A DNA stretch of 64,000 bases from an uncultured Geobacteraceae bacterium (GCA_903939115.1 CAJAFV010000097.1:62001-126000); one strand, 5' to 3'. Counted from the stretch's first letter, positions 27,730 through 37,696 are shown. Made by a program: numbers and translations. Notes: a model not told the origin generated them from the letters alone.

Positions 27730-28353
27730 CTAATGAATATAATACTTTAATCCAAACAGTATGTTGTGACTGCTCAAATTGGATGAGACCCGATCTATGT
27801 CAAAATCACTCGTACCGAAATATCGATAGCCTAGATCAAATGCCATCCTACTGTTAATCATGACATTGCCGCCAAAACCAACCTGATATGCAAATGCGGT
27901 TGCACTGTCACTGTTCCACATTCTGAGGCCATTAACATCAGCGCTCGACATGTTTATATTGGCGAAGCCAAGCCCTGCTCCTACATACGGAGTAAAAGCC
28001 ATGGAAGGCTGGAAGTCGTAATACGCATTAACCATCATACCGATACTCCGAAAGTCGGAGTTCAGATTCCTGGTCACCCATGGCGATTTGAACTTATCAG
28101 TGTCTGCTTTTTTGTAGTTTACTTCCCCCTCTAATCTGAATCCCATCCCGAACTCGTGACCAATCAAACCGCTGAGAGATAGACCCGGGTCATAACTTAC
28201 ATCTGCCGCTGTGCCGTTTAAATCGGTTACGGAACTGTCGTCAGACAGAACAACGCCTGCCGATGCCCCTACATAGCTTCTGATGGGGCCGGCATATACA
28301 TTTGATACAGCCAATAATAACACACATGTTACGTAACAAGTTAATTTTCGCAC
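27730..28353 (-). CDS. Outer-membrane beta-barrel protein (OmpA/OmpW-like)
   Basis: 207 aa. A signal peptide with AYA cleavage at about residue 21 precedes alternating strands with glycine and aromatic residues (YVGASAGVVL, FTPYVGAGLGFANI, FDLGYRYFG), ending in HNILFGLKYYIH. This is the eight-strand barrel pattern of opacity/OmpW-like porins. It lies 24 bp after the FlgO-like gene at 28378 on the same strand. The ligand is unknown. Confidence 0.78.
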   Translation of the reverse strand: MRKLTCYVTCVLLLAVSNVYAGPIRSYVGASAGVVLSDDSSVTDLNGTAADVSYDPGLSLSGLIGHEFGMGFRLEGEVNYKKADTDKFKSPWVTRNLNSDFRSIGMMVNAYYDFQPSMAFTPYVGAGLGFANINMSSADVNGLRMWNSDSATAFAYQVGFGGNVMINSRMAFDLGYRYFGTSDFDIDRVSSNLSSHNILFGLKYYIH

Positions 28354-28377
28354 GGTGCTCTCCCTGAAATATATGGA

Positions 28378-29013
28378 TTATTTTACGGTATACCCATCAA
28401 CAGAACGGCCTGAGCAGGAATAGTTGACTTCTCGAGTAATCATGCGCGATATAGTGCCGGTTTCCATGTTGAGTTTTCTGGCAAAAATAACGACCTTATT
28501 ATTGTTCTGGAAGCTGTATGTTCCTACAATGGCGTCAGTGTGGGAATATTCGTCTTTTTTAATTTCACTGACTTTTCTGGTCAGCACTACCAGGCCGTTT
28601 TCAGACAGTTTGAAATATTTTGCAAACTCCGCCTGAATTATCTTATAGCAGCAGACGCTGTTTAAGCTTCCCCGCATCAATTCTCCCATTAGAAGGCCTG
28701 ACTGGTTTGGGAGGAACGTCTGTAAATCCGCAAAGTCCGTTACTAATACCGTTGAGCGGCTTAACTCATCGCTGCCTGCACATGCTGGAGGTGTCTCCGC
28801 TTTGGCATCAGCAGACTTTTGGACGTTGCACGTGCAGTTGTCAGTACAGAGTTCGGTGGCAATCCCCTGAAATAGCTCTTTAAGGTCAGTTGAATCGAGA
28901 AGAATGGGAAGCGTTTTGTTTGAGCACGAACCGCCCCCGAATTGGGGCTTCATCGAGGCACAGCCTGCCAAGAGTGTAGCCGCAATCAATACAGTTACCA
29001 GGCGGGATATCAA
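28378..29013 (-). CDS. FlgO-like lipoprotein, Cys-rich
   Basis: 211 aa. The lipobox LLAGC gives Cys18. A Cys-rich linker follows (SCSNK, CTDNCTCNVQ, PACAG). The second half matches the FlgO fold: STVLVTDFADLQ, GLVVLTRKVSEIK, DAIVGTYSF and VVIFARKLNMETG. FlgO family members are outer-membrane lipoproteins near the flagellar base in vibrios, but no flagellar gene is here. It overlaps the following paralogue by 4 bases. Confidence 0.75.
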   Translation of the reverse strand: MISRLVTVLIAATLLAGCASMKPQFGGGSCSNKTLPILLDSTDLKELFQGIATELCTDNCTCNVQKSADAKAETPPACAGSDELSRSTVLVTDFADLQTFLPNQSGLLMGELMRGSLNSVCCYKIIQAEFAKYFKLSENGLVVLTRKVSEIKKDEYSHTDAIVGTYSFQNNNKVVIFARKLNMETGTISRMITREVNYSCSGRSVDGYTVK

Positions 29014-29726
29014 CGAAGAGCTCCTTGTTTAGGCAGGTCGCCACCCCAGCAAACGGGGTTATCTTTACAACTGACAGGCGTGTCACCAACAATTTTCATG
29101 GACTTTAAACTGTCAGTGTTAAACAGCAATGTATCAGTGAACCAATTAATTGGCATATGAATCTGCCCGGAAGAAGCGACAAGGCCGGTGTTTATATCAA
29201 CAACCCGAGCGTTGACAATTATATGATTTCCGGCAACGGAATATGTTCCTGTCACAATACCGCCGACCTTATATGAATCGCGGATCTTCTGTATATCCCT
29301 ACTCAAAGTAAATTCGCCGGTTTCATTAATCACAACATCTTTGGTCAGTCTGACCTCAAAAACCTTCCATTTACGAACTTGCAACTCATGTATCATATTT
29401 TCAGCCACGAGCCGGCCAAAAGCGGTTGTCTCGGAAAGTTTGTTCAAATTGGAAAAGCTGGTAACAATAAATGTATTATCGAGGCTTTTACGATCGGCAT
29501 TCCGTTCAATCTGGTCAGCCATGAAAATCATCTGCGAGTTGAAGCGGCCAACCGAGGTCTGGCTTTGCTGAATGTTCAGCGGTTCATCAACGATATAGCG
29601 CTGGTTGGAATTGAGTTGGGCCACTTGCAATGGCTCATTCGGGGGATATTTTGCCGAATTGGTACACCCGATAGTAACTAAAGCTATGATGGCTAACAAT
29701 AAAAACGAAAATGATTTAAAACTCAT
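29010..29726 (-). CDS. FlgO-like lipoprotein
   Basis: 238 aa from ATG 29726, chosen because GGAGGTGGAAG stands directly before it and the ATGA overlaps the upstream stop. The lipobox is TIGC, with Cys at about 21. The FlgO domain is clear: TFIVTSFSNLNKLSETTAFG, LTKDVVINETGEFTLSRDI, GIVTGTYSVAGNHIIVNARV and VDINTGLVASSG. It is paralogous to the gene at 28378, giving a tandem pair with an outer-membrane barrel gene downstream. The role is unknown in this organism. Confidence 0.8.
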   Translation of the reverse strand: MSFKSFSFLLLAIIALVTIGCTNSAKYPPNEPLQVAQLNSNQRYIVDEPLNIQQSQTSVGRFNSQMIFMADQIERNADRKSLDNTFIVTSFSNLNKLSETTAFGRLVAENMIHELQVRKWKVFEVRLTKDVVINETGEFTLSRDIQKIRDSYKVGGIVTGTYSVAGNHIIVNARVVDINTGLVASSGQIHMPINWFTDTLLFNTDSLKSMKIVGDTPVSCKDNPVCWGGDLPKQGALR

Positions 29727-30019
29727 CTTCCACCTCCGCATGTGGTTTGATTAGTTACAGTGTTTTGTGGGAGCAGGATGTATTCAACCCGATTTGATTC
29801 ATATTCACTCTGTTTTGAGCGGTATGATACCGGATAGTCTTGACCGTAAAATGAACATCCGTTGTCCCAGGTAACATGGTAGGTGTCGCGGAAGCAGAGA
29901 TTGTTGTTGGTACAAGGGGTAAAAACCCTACTTTGTGTGCCATTGTCTATTACCAACGGGGTCGCATAACAGCCAAACAAAAAACAGGGTAAAGCCAATA
30001 ACAGCACTAATCGCTTCAT
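29723..30019 (-). CDS. Small Cys-containing lipoprotein
   Basis: 98 aa from ATG 30019, preceded by GAGGAGAC. The lipobox FLFGC puts the lipidated Cys at about residue 17. The mature part has five more Cys and many Tyr/Asn residues, ending in TTCGGGR. No family is recognised. It is the first gene of a four-gene envelope operon with the two FlgO-like proteins and the barrel protein. Confidence 0.7.
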   Translation of the reverse strand: MKRLVLLLALPCFLFGCYATPLVIDNGTQSRVFTPCTNNNLCFRDTYHVTWDNGCSFYGQDYPVSYRSKQSEYESNRVEYILLPQNTVTNQTTCGGGR

Positions 30020-30388
30020 GAATTGTCTCCTCATTAAATAAAATATGCAGCACTTATGCTTTTCCAGGTTGCTGGCACGTATTGTTTCATATCGGCACAA
30101 ACGTTCCGCTCTTGAGAACTTAATGAGTGCGTTTGTAATTCTACAAATTTTACTAACAACCCGCTCATGGTTATATTTTTACCTCTCAAGCTGTAAGTTG
30201 TGTCCCCTATGCCGAAAGTCCCGATTTGTCGCACGTATTACGAACGGCATATCATGCGGATATGAAACCAATAACCGTTTCGTACACCCTATGATTTATT
30301 TCAACATTGACAACTCTGTTGCGCTTGGGATAGATAGACAAATTATTGAAAATTATTACAAATAAAATAACTATTTGAATGGTGATCT
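30020..30388. other. Divergent intergenic region between the small lipoprotein and the LysM gene
   Basis: 369 bp, A+T-rich. It holds the divergent promoters of two envelope operons. One plausible sigma-70 promoter for the LysM gene is listed separately; I see no protein frame or RNA structure. Confidence 0.5.
30307..30336 (+). promoter_or_regulatory. Putative sigma-70 promoter of the LysM-protein gene
   Basis: TTGACA at 30307-30312 and TAGATA at 30331-30336 are separated by 18 bases and lie about 55 bp before the ATG. The -35 is perfect; the -10 matches four of six positions. Confidence 0.45.
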
Positions 30389-31927
30389 ATGCTGAATTCA
30401 TGTCTTCTGGCTAAACGCGCCATTCCGGGTATCAATTTTTGTTTGTTACTACTCTTTGTGCTGCTATCATGTGGAACTGCCTTCTCGCTTGAGAAAAAAA
30501 TTGTCACCGATGCAAAATTTCATGGCACCCCTCCTCCTCTAATAACCAGGCAGAATCAAGTTGTGCCTGTGAAGGAAGAAAATGCCCCCCTCTATACTAT
30601 AAAGGCAGGCGATACCTTGTTTAAGATCCTTATGCGCGAGTATGGGTTGACAAGCAGGCAGGCAGAAAAAGTTATTGGAAAAATCAGGCGTGAAAACAAC
30701 ATCAGTGATTTCAGGCGACTTAGAATAGGTCAGAAAATATCCATATCAACTATCAACCGAAAGAACTCAACAGGATCATTGGGCCTTGCGCGTAAGTCAG
30801 AACTTGTCACTGCTGGCATAGTGAAGCCAACAGATTCTATTCCCGATCCGACTCAGTCGTTCACGCTCGAAAAACCTGTAATTCCAGTGCTGTGTGACTC
30901 CGATATTACTGCTAACGTTAAACAGATGTGGGGGGAAATAATCCCGCAGCAGCGGGTCCAACAAAAACCGCCGGCAACGAACTCCGGCAGGGTTTCAATC
31001 ACTTTTGATCCGGCGAGGTACCCGACCCTGACCGCGATGGATGGCAGCCGAATTCTTGTTGATGTAGAGGGTCAAATATCTCCGTCAATGAAATCAATCA
31101 ACTCTGAAGCCGATCCTGATTTGAACATAATCCAGGAATCTACTGCGAATCCACAGAGGTTTCTGGCGTCATTGGTTAAAGCAGGTAAATTTTATTCCGT
31201 TGAAGAAAATGTCGTTATGCAGTTTGGCGTCGATCCCAGGCTGACCATCCACTCAGACTTTAAAGTAGAACGAACCGCTGATAGCATGGCCAATCAGGAT
31301 ATTATTCTTCTGAATGCCGGGAAAACAGCATCCTCCCCCAAGCTGACGGAGTTTCTCAAAAAGGAAGGATTTGCGGTTTACGAACCATTTGCCTTGATGC
31401 AGCCACACATATACACGCCCCGAAATCGTCTTATACAGGTTACGCCGGATGCGCCGCTTGATATAGCAAGCTCTATACTGAAAGCGCTTTCAATCACTGC
31501 CGTAGAAAATGCTCAAATACATATTGCCGGCGTTGATAACAATGGCGTTTCAATTTCCATCACGCCTGACCGTTATTTTAGCTACAAAGGAAAAACCTAT
31601 TGCATCTCATCTCCCGACAGAGACAGTGCGGTGTATAACTCTCTGACTCCTATCCTGAAAGCCAATGGTATTAACTCGATTGTTCTCAATCAGGAAGATA
31701 CTTTTCGTGAAATCTCCGAGAGGATTCTGACGAGCGTAGGGCTTTCCGGGTCGTATGGTTTTCACTCGTTGTGGCCACAGGAAGATGCGGGGTACTCACT
31801 GCAGATGTCCGGCATAATGGTCGAAAATGCCGGGGCGTTCGGTGAGTCGCTGTTTCTCACCGATCGGGACATTAACAGGATCATTAGAGATATCAGCGTT
31901 GAGAATGGCTTCATTGTTCAACAGTAG
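30389..31927 (+). CDS. Secreted LysM-domain protein
   Basis: 512 aa. The N-terminal signal (hydrophobic 15-31) is followed by one LysM domain at about 67-116: YTIKAGDTLFKILMREYGLT through LRIGQKISI. LysM binds peptidoglycan. The remaining 390 residues are not assignable; they contain beta-rich stretches (SGRVSITFDPARYPTLTA) and no enzymatic motif that I can see. Similar long LysM proteins occur in metal-reducing bacteria, often as hypothetical secreted proteins. It is convergent with ovoA. Confidence 0.75.
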   Translation: MLNSCLLAKRAIPGINFCLLLLFVLLSCGTAFSLEKKIVTDAKFHGTPPPLITRQNQVVPVKEENAPLYTIKAGDTLFKILMREYGLTSRQAEKVIGKIRRENNISDFRRLRIGQKISISTINRKNSTGSLGLARKSELVTAGIVKPTDSIPDPTQSFTLEKPVIPVLCDSDITANVKQMWGEIIPQQRVQQKPPATNSGRVSITFDPARYPTLTAMDGSRILVDVEGQISPSMKSINSEADPDLNIIQESTANPQRFLASLVKAGKFYSVEENVVMQFGVDPRLTIHSDFKVERTADSMANQDIILLNAGKTASSPKLTEFLKKEGFAVYEPFALMQPHIYTPRNRLIQVTPDAPLDIASSILKALSITAVENAQIHIAGVDNNGVSISITPDRYFSYKGKTYCISSPDRDSAVYNSLTPILKANGINSIVLNQEDTFREISERILTSVGLSGSYGFHSLWPQEDAGYSLQMSGIMVENAGAFGESLFLTDRDINRIIRDISVENGFIVQQ

Positions 31928-31958
31928 TCGGCTTTAATTGCAACTTGGTATTAGTCCG

Positions 31959-34070
31959 TTACTGCTTTAGCTCCCAGGCGGTAAGCTGTGCCACCGTATG
32001 CTGAAATTTTCGCTTCGTTTCACGGATCACGAACGGCACATCACGTGGTTCTCCCAATAGCGTGAAGTGTTCTGCCAGCGCTTCTTTCAAGCCATCCAGC
32101 GACCAGACAGGCTCCCCTGCAGCGCGGTACCCACCAAGCCACTCCCCTTTTTTAGTGTACTCCTCCAGCCAGGTATAGGGTGATGTTAACACCAGGATCC
32201 CCCCAGGGTTCATTCGCTCGTGGATGGTGGAGAGGAAGCGGCGCGGCGAGTAGAGCCGGTCTATCAGGTTGGCTGCCAGGATCAGGTCGTAGCCGCTGAA
32301 TTTATCCGGCAGGTTGCAGGCGTCTCCCTGAAAAAACTGCACCCGGTCGCGAGTCCCTTCCAAGCCCAACTCCGCAATAGCAATCTCATGGTATGAAACA
32401 ATCTCCCCCTCTTCCGGAAGTGCATAACGCAGATACCCTTCCTCCTGCATCCGGGCGGCGAGGCGGAAAAAACGGGTCGAAAAATCCACTCCTGTCACCC
32501 GTTCAAAGCCTCCGCGTGCCAACTCAAATGTCGACCTTCCGAGGGCGCACCCTAGATCAAGTGCGTGCCCATTGGCCCGTCCCTGCGTCAACTCCAGACA
32601 GATCAGCGCACAGGTCGCCGGAAAGTTGGCCACTCCAAAGTGTCCCGAACCATAATGGGCGTCGCAATACTGGGCCGCCAGGGCATCGCTTTCATACTGG
32701 TCATCATGGATGACCACCGGCGCGGCGCACTCCACATAGCGGAATCCGGCATGCTGGTAAAAATGCCGCCGGAAAGCGTAGCGGGCGTCCCGTGTCGCCT
32801 CGTTGCCGGTAGAAATCCAGGATCCCCCCTTGATCAGGTTGTGGCGAGTGTCAAACGTTGGGGTTGAAAAATCGTCATACCATGGGTGGATATTGAAACC
32901 ATGGAACGGATAAATAGGCGTTTCGGTCCATTGCCAGGCGTTGCCGATCACGTCGAAAAAGTCGCCGGTTTTAAAACGGTCAACGGGGCAGGAGGAAGCC
33001 CACCACTCCAGGTTGATGTTGCCCGGCGCCGTGTCCCACTGCGGCTGGTCAGGGATGGCACAGATGTCCCGAAGTCTGTGCCATTCATCTTCGCTCGGCA
33101 GGCGGATCGGTGTGCCGGTCTGGGCCGCCTTCCAGCGGCAGAACGCTTTCGCTTCCAGGCAGTTGACCTCTGTCGGCCAGTTCCACGGCATGTCGATCAG
33201 GCTGGCCATTGTTCGCAGCTGCCAGGCTTCGCCGTTCCTGGTCCAGAACAGCGGGCAGTCAGCCTGCTTGAACTCGCGCCAACTCCATCCCTCCTCATCC
33301 CACCACTGCCGATCCCGGTATCCTCCCGCCTCGATGAAGCCGAGGAACTCCCGATTTGAAGTCAGCTGCTGAGCGGCCTTGAAGTTGGCTACTTCAGCTA
33401 TGTGAGCGCCGTACTCGTTGTCCCAGCCGTAGAGCGGATGCTCTATTGTCTTGCCAAGGGTGACGGTGCCACCAGTTACATCCAGCAGTCGGTTGGCAGG
33501 CGGCTCGCCGCTCTCAGGGCAGATATCCCAGAGCGGCAGCTGCTGCAACTGATCGATCGGGAGCTGACGGATCAGCACCGAGGAGGTTTCCAGGTGGATG
33601 CGCTGGTGTTCGATCCCCATCATGATGCCCCAGAATGGGTCTTCCCAGGCAACCGGAAGGGTCAGCGGCAACCGCCGGATCAGGCCGTCTATCAGAGAGC
33701 GGGCCTGGTCGCGGTACTCCTTGACTTCACTCCGGGCCGGCCAATCGTAATGGGCCTCATTCAGGTCATCCCAGGACATTTCATCCACACCGACGGCAAA
33801 TATCGATTCAAAACGCGGATTGATGCGGGTGTTGATAATCTTGGCGATGGTCAGTTTGTTGATATAAAAGGTGGCGGTGTGGCCAAAATAAAAGATCAGC
33901 GGGTGGCGTAGGCGGTCGGCGCGCAGATAAAATGTATCGTCGTAGCGGAGCGTGTCGTAGAGCGCTGCGTCGCTATCGAACGTTGCGTGGAAATAGTCCA
34001 GAATTTCGGCGCGTTTCTCTTCCGGGTCGCCGTGGCTGAGGACGATGGTGTGTGTTCTAGGCAGATTCAT
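31959..34070 (-). CDS. ovoA: 5-histidylcysteine sulfoxide synthase / mercaptohistidine N-methyltransferase
   Basis: 703 aa bifunctional ovothiol enzyme. Residues 20-165 are a DinB-2-like domain with H64 (YFGHTATFY) and the H155-x3-H159-x-E161 iron facial site. Residues 195-450 form the formylglycine-generating-enzyme-like domain (RLPSEDEWHRLRD, FDVIGNAWQWTETPIYPF, GGSWISTGNEATRDARYAFRR). The last 230 residues are a SAM methyltransferase with motif I ALDLGCALGRSTFELA. It joins cysteine to His C5 using O2, then the thiol-imidazole is N-methylated. All three parts are intact. Confidence 0.93.
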   Translation of the reverse strand: MNLPRTHTIVLSHGDPEEKRAEILDYFHATFDSDAALYDTLRYDDTFYLRADRLRHPLIFYFGHTATFYINKLTIAKIINTRINPRFESIFAVGVDEMSWDDLNEAHYDWPARSEVKEYRDQARSLIDGLIRRLPLTLPVAWEDPFWGIMMGIEHQRIHLETSSVLIRQLPIDQLQQLPLWDICPESGEPPANRLLDVTGGTVTLGKTIEHPLYGWDNEYGAHIAEVANFKAAQQLTSNREFLGFIEAGGYRDRQWWDEEGWSWREFKQADCPLFWTRNGEAWQLRTMASLIDMPWNWPTEVNCLEAKAFCRWKAAQTGTPIRLPSEDEWHRLRDICAIPDQPQWDTAPGNINLEWWASSCPVDRFKTGDFFDVIGNAWQWTETPIYPFHGFNIHPWYDDFSTPTFDTRHNLIKGGSWISTGNEATRDARYAFRRHFYQHAGFRYVECAAPVVIHDDQYESDALAAQYCDAHYGSGHFGVANFPATCALICLELTQGRANGHALDLGCALGRSTFELARGGFERVTGVDFSTRFFRLAARMQEEGYLRYALPEEGEIVSYHEIAIAELGLEGTRDRVQFFQGDACNLPDKFSGYDLILAANLIDRLYSPRRFLSTIHERMNPGGILVLTSPYTWLEEYTKKGEWLGGYRAAGEPVWSLDGLKEALAEHFTLLGEPRDVPFVIRETKRKFQHTVAQLTAWELKQ

Positions 34071-34240
34071 GAGGTATCTCCTGACTGCAAGTCACTTTGG
34101 ATGTTTGTATGTCAGTAAAAGTATATCAAATATCATACTGCAGGCAATTATAGTGCACTTTATTCTCTCTTTGCAGATGACATGCGCATCATGAGAATGT
34201 AATATCAGCGGCAACTGAAAAAACGTGAGGAGATACCCGT

Positions 34241-37200
34241 ATGACACAGAACATTCTTGAGGCCCTTGCCAAACGCATACTGGTTATAGACGGAGCCATG
34301 GGGACCCAGTTGCAGGCGTGCAATCTGACCGCTGACGATTTTGGCGGTGCTGAATATGAAGGGTGTAACGAATATCTGACGTTGACCCGTCCTGATGTGA
34401 TTGAGGGTGTCCACCGCGCGTATCTTGCCGCCGGGGCCGATATCATCGAGTCCAATACCTTCGGCTCTACCGATATTGTTCTTGCCGAGTATGGACTGCA
34501 GGATCAGGTGTTCGAACTGAACCGGCAGGCCGTCCTGATCGCCCGCCGCGCCTGCGATGCCTTTGCAACTCCGGAGAAACCCCGCTGGGTGGCCGCTTCC
34601 ATGGGGCCGACGACCCGTACCATTTCCGTCACCGGTGGTGTTACCTTTGCCCAGTTGGTTGAGGCTTTCCGGGGACAGACGCTGGGACTGCTGGCGGGCG
34701 GCGTCGATCTGCTGCTGCTGGAAACCGCCCAGGATACGCTGAACCTGAAGGCCGCCGCCGAGGGGATCCGGCTGGCGTTTGCCGAGAGCGGTCAGCGGGT
34801 GCCGCTGATGATTTCCGGCACGATTGAACCGACCGGGACCATGCTGGCCGGGCAGGGTGTTGAGGCGCTCTACACCAGTCTGGCTCACCTGGAGGACAGT
34901 CTCGGACTGATCAGTATCGGCCTGAACTGTGCCACCGGACCGGAGTTCATGACCGACCATCTTCGGACGTTGTCGGAGCTGGCAAGTTGTCACGTCTCGG
35001 TTTACCCCAACGCCGGCCTGCCTGATGAAAATGGTAACTACGCCGAATCACCCGATTCCCTTGCTGCTAAACTGTCCCGTTTTGTCGATGAAGGATGGCT
35101 TAATATCGTCGGTGGGTGCTGCGGCACGACTCCGTCCCACATCGCCGCCATCGCGCTCATGGTGGCCGGCAAGCCGCCCCGTCGCCCCGCAACGCTGCGC
35201 CGCAGGGTCGTCTCCGGGATTGAGGCGCTGGTGATAGAAAATGACACCCGTCCGGTGCTGGTGGGTGAACGCACCAACGTCATCGGCTCACGTAAATTCA
35301 AGAATATGGTCGTGGCGGAGCGCTTCGAGGAGGGTGCCGAAATTGCCCGGGATCAGGTTAAGGGAGGTGCCCAGGTGATCGACATCTGCGTGGCCAATCC
35401 AGATCGGGATGAGGCGTCAGATATGACACGCATCCTTGAGTTCCTGCCGCGCAAGGTGCGGGCGCCGATCATGATCGACTCCACCGACTCGCAGGTGCTT
35501 GAACTGGCCCTGCAGCGATTACAGGGGAAATGTCTCTTTAATTCAATCAATCTTGAGGATGGTGAAGGACGCTTTGCCGAGGTCTCGGATCTCATCCATC
35601 GCTATGGCGGTTCGGTCGTGGTCGGTTGCATCGACGAGGATCCGCAGCATGGCATGGCGGTCACCAGAGAGCGTAAGCTGGCGGTGGCCAAACGGTCATA
35701 CGACCTGCTGGTAAACAAATACGGCCTGCGCCCGGAAGATCTGATCTTTGATCCGCTGGTGTTCCCTGTCGGGAGCGGTGATGCCGCTTATATCGGATCG
35801 GCTGTGGAAACTATTGAAGGGGTGCGGCTGATTGTGGAAGAATTCCCGCAATGCTGCACTATTCTGGGGATATCAAATGTCTCTTTTGGTCTGCCGCTGC
35901 CGGGCCGGGAGGTGCTGAACGCTGTTTTTATCCACCACTGTGTCAAGGCTGGCCTGACCTACGCCATTGTCAACACTGAAAACCTTGAGCGGTACGCTTC
36001 TATTCATCCTGAGGAGCTCCGCCTTGCAGAGGATCTGATCTTCTGGCGCGGTGAAGATCCGGTAGCTGCTTTTGCCGCCGCTTTCCGCGACAAAAAACCG
36101 GTTTCCCACGCTCCTGCTGCGGAGCTGCCGCTGGATGAGCGCCTGTCTCTCTATATTATTGAGGGTGTCAAGAACGGTCTGACCGCCGATCTTGACGCCG
36201 TGCTGGCCCGGGGTGACAAGCCGCTAGCGATCATCAACGGACCGCTGATGGCCGGTATGGCGGAGGTGGGGCGGCTCTTTAACGATAATCAGCTGATTGT
36301 CGCTGAAGTACTGCAGTCGGCCGAAGCTATGAAGGCCGCCGTGGCTCATCTGGAACCGTATCTTGAAAAAGGTGAAAGTTCCAGCAAGGGGAAAATGCTG
36401 TTGGCGACTGTTAAAGGGGATGTTCACGATATCGGCAAGAATCTGGTGGAGATCATTCTCTCCAACAATGGTTTTCAGGTAGTCAATCTGGGTATCAAGG
36501 TCGGTCCGGAAGCGCTAATAGAGGCAGCCAGGCGTGAACAGCCGGACTTCATCGGGCTTTCGGGGCTGTTAGTGAAAAGTGCTCTGCAGATGGTGACCAC
36601 AGCGACTGATCTGAAGGCGGCCGGTATCACTGTGCCGCTGATGGTTGGCGGTGCGGCGCTTTCCCGAAACTTTGCCGACAGCCGCATTGCTCCTGCATAC
36701 GGCGCGCCGGTTCTCTACGCCAAGGATGCCATGGCCGGTCTGGAGCTTGCCAATAATCTGTTCGATCCGGTCGCGCGCTGTCCTCTGTTGGAGGAACTGG
36801 CACTGCGTCAGCAGGCGGCTGTGGTAAGTCGTCCTGTCAGTCAGGCTTGTTCGACCGGTCAGAATGATCAGACCAGCCAGCTGCCGGAAGCACCGATACT
36901 GACACCGCCGGATTTTGAACGCCATATCCTGCGTGATATCCCGCTGAAGCAGATACTCCCCTTCCTGAACCGGCAGATGCTCTACACCAAGCACCTCGGT
37001 TTGATCGGTTCGGTCGAAAAACTGCTGGCGGCTGGAGATGAAAAGGCCCTCAAACTGCACAGTGCGGTCGAAGAGATGCTGGCGCGGGTCGAACGGGAGG
37101 GCTTGATACGACCACAGGCGCTCTACCGTTTCTATCCGGCCAATAGCGAAGGGAATGAGCTGATTCTGTTCAATCCATCTGATGCGGAGAACGAAACCAT

Positions 37201-37696
37201 GCGCATCAGTTTTCCCCGGCAGGCCGCGGGTGAACGTCTCTGCGTTGCGGATTTTGTCCGTCCACGAGCCGGGTCTCTGCGTGACAATATGGCGCTGTTT
37301 GTGGTCAGTTGCGGCCGGGGAGTCAGGGAGAGCAGTGAGGCGATGAAGGAAGCGGGTGATTATCTGAATTCGCACCTGCTGCAGGCGCTGGCGCTGGAAC
37401 TGGCGGAAGCCACCGCTGAATTCCTGCACAAGAGGATCCGTACGTCCTGGGGTATCATTGACGATCCCGCACTCGGTTTAAAGCAGATTTTCAATGCTGA
37501 ATATCACGGTATCCGCGTCTCTTTCGGCTATCCGGCCTGCCCGGAACTGAGTGATCAGCAGAAGCTGTTCCGGTTGCTGGAGCCGGAAGCGATCGGCGTG
37601 CAGTTGACAGATGGCGACATGATGGATCCGGAGGCGAGTGTTTCGGCGTTGGTATTTCATCATCCAGAAGGGCGGTATTTTGATGTGTTAAGGTAA
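34241..37696 (+). CDS. metH: Cobalamin-dependent methionine synthase
   Basis: 1151 aa, with the four modules in order. The homocysteine domain has zinc Cys230, Cys293 and Cys294 (GLNCATG, GGCCGTTPSH). The methyltetrahydrofolate domain contains ERTNVIGSRKF. The B12 domain has D727-V728-H729-DIGKN, where His729 is the lower cobalt ligand. The C-terminal SAM-reactivation domain includes ADFVRPRAGSLRDNMALFVV. It makes methionine from homocysteine. The ATG is preceded by GAGGAGATACC. I looked for a cobalamin or SAM riboswitch in the 170-bp leader and found none. Confidence 0.97.
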   Translation: MTQNILEALAKRILVIDGAMGTQLQACNLTADDFGGAEYEGCNEYLTLTRPDVIEGVHRAYLAAGADIIESNTFGSTDIVLAEYGLQDQVFELNRQAVLIARRACDAFATPEKPRWVAASMGPTTRTISVTGGVTFAQLVEAFRGQTLGLLAGGVDLLLLETAQDTLNLKAAAEGIRLAFAESGQRVPLMISGTIEPTGTMLAGQGVEALYTSLAHLEDSLGLISIGLNCATGPEFMTDHLRTLSELASCHVSVYPNAGLPDENGNYAESPDSLAAKLSRFVDEGWLNIVGGCCGTTPSHIAAIALMVAGKPPRRPATLRRRVVSGIEALVIENDTRPVLVGERTNVIGSRKFKNMVVAERFEEGAEIARDQVKGGAQVIDICVANPDRDEASDMTRILEFLPRKVRAPIMIDSTDSQVLELALQRLQGKCLFNSINLEDGEGRFAEVSDLIHRYGGSVVVGCIDEDPQHGMAVTRERKLAVAKRSYDLLVNKYGLRPEDLIFDPLVFPVGSGDAAYIGSAVETIEGVRLIVEEFPQCCTILGISNVSFGLPLPGREVLNAVFIHHCVKAGLTYAIVNTENLERYASIHPEELRLAEDLIFWRGEDPVAAFAAAFRDKKPVSHAPAAELPLDERLSLYIIEGVKNGLTADLDAVLARGDKPLAIINGPLMAGMAEVGRLFNDNQLIVAEVLQSAEAMKAAVAHLEPYLEKGESSSKGKMLLATVKGDVHDIGKNLVEIILSNNGFQVVNLGIKVGPEALIEAARREQPDFIGLSGLLVKSALQMVTTATDLKAAGITVPLMVGGAALSRNFADSRIAPAYGAPVLYAKDAMAGLELANNLFDPVARCPLLEELALRQQAAVVSRPVSQACSTGQNDQTSQLPEAPILTPPDFERHILRDIPLKQILPFLNRQMLYTKHLGLIGSVEKLLAAGDEKALKLHSAVEEMLARVEREGLIRPQALYRFYPANSEGNELILFNPSDAENETMRISFPRQAAGERLCVADFVRPRAGSLRDNMALFVVSCGRGVRESSEAMKEAGDYLNSHLLQALALELAEATAEFLHKRIRTSWGIIDDPALGLKQIFNAEYHGIRVSFGYPACPELSDQQKLFRLLEPEAIGVQLTDGDMMDPEASVSALVFHHPEGRYFDVLR

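Noticed and set aside
34071-34240. Cobalamin or SAM riboswitch in the metH leader
   Set aside because: The leader is only 170 bp and I found neither the B12-box-like conserved words nor a convincing SAM-type fold.
36569-37429. 286-aa minus-strand frame over metH
   Set aside because: Antisense shadow of a well-conserved gene, with Gln/Arg-rich low-quality sequence and no ribosome-binding site.
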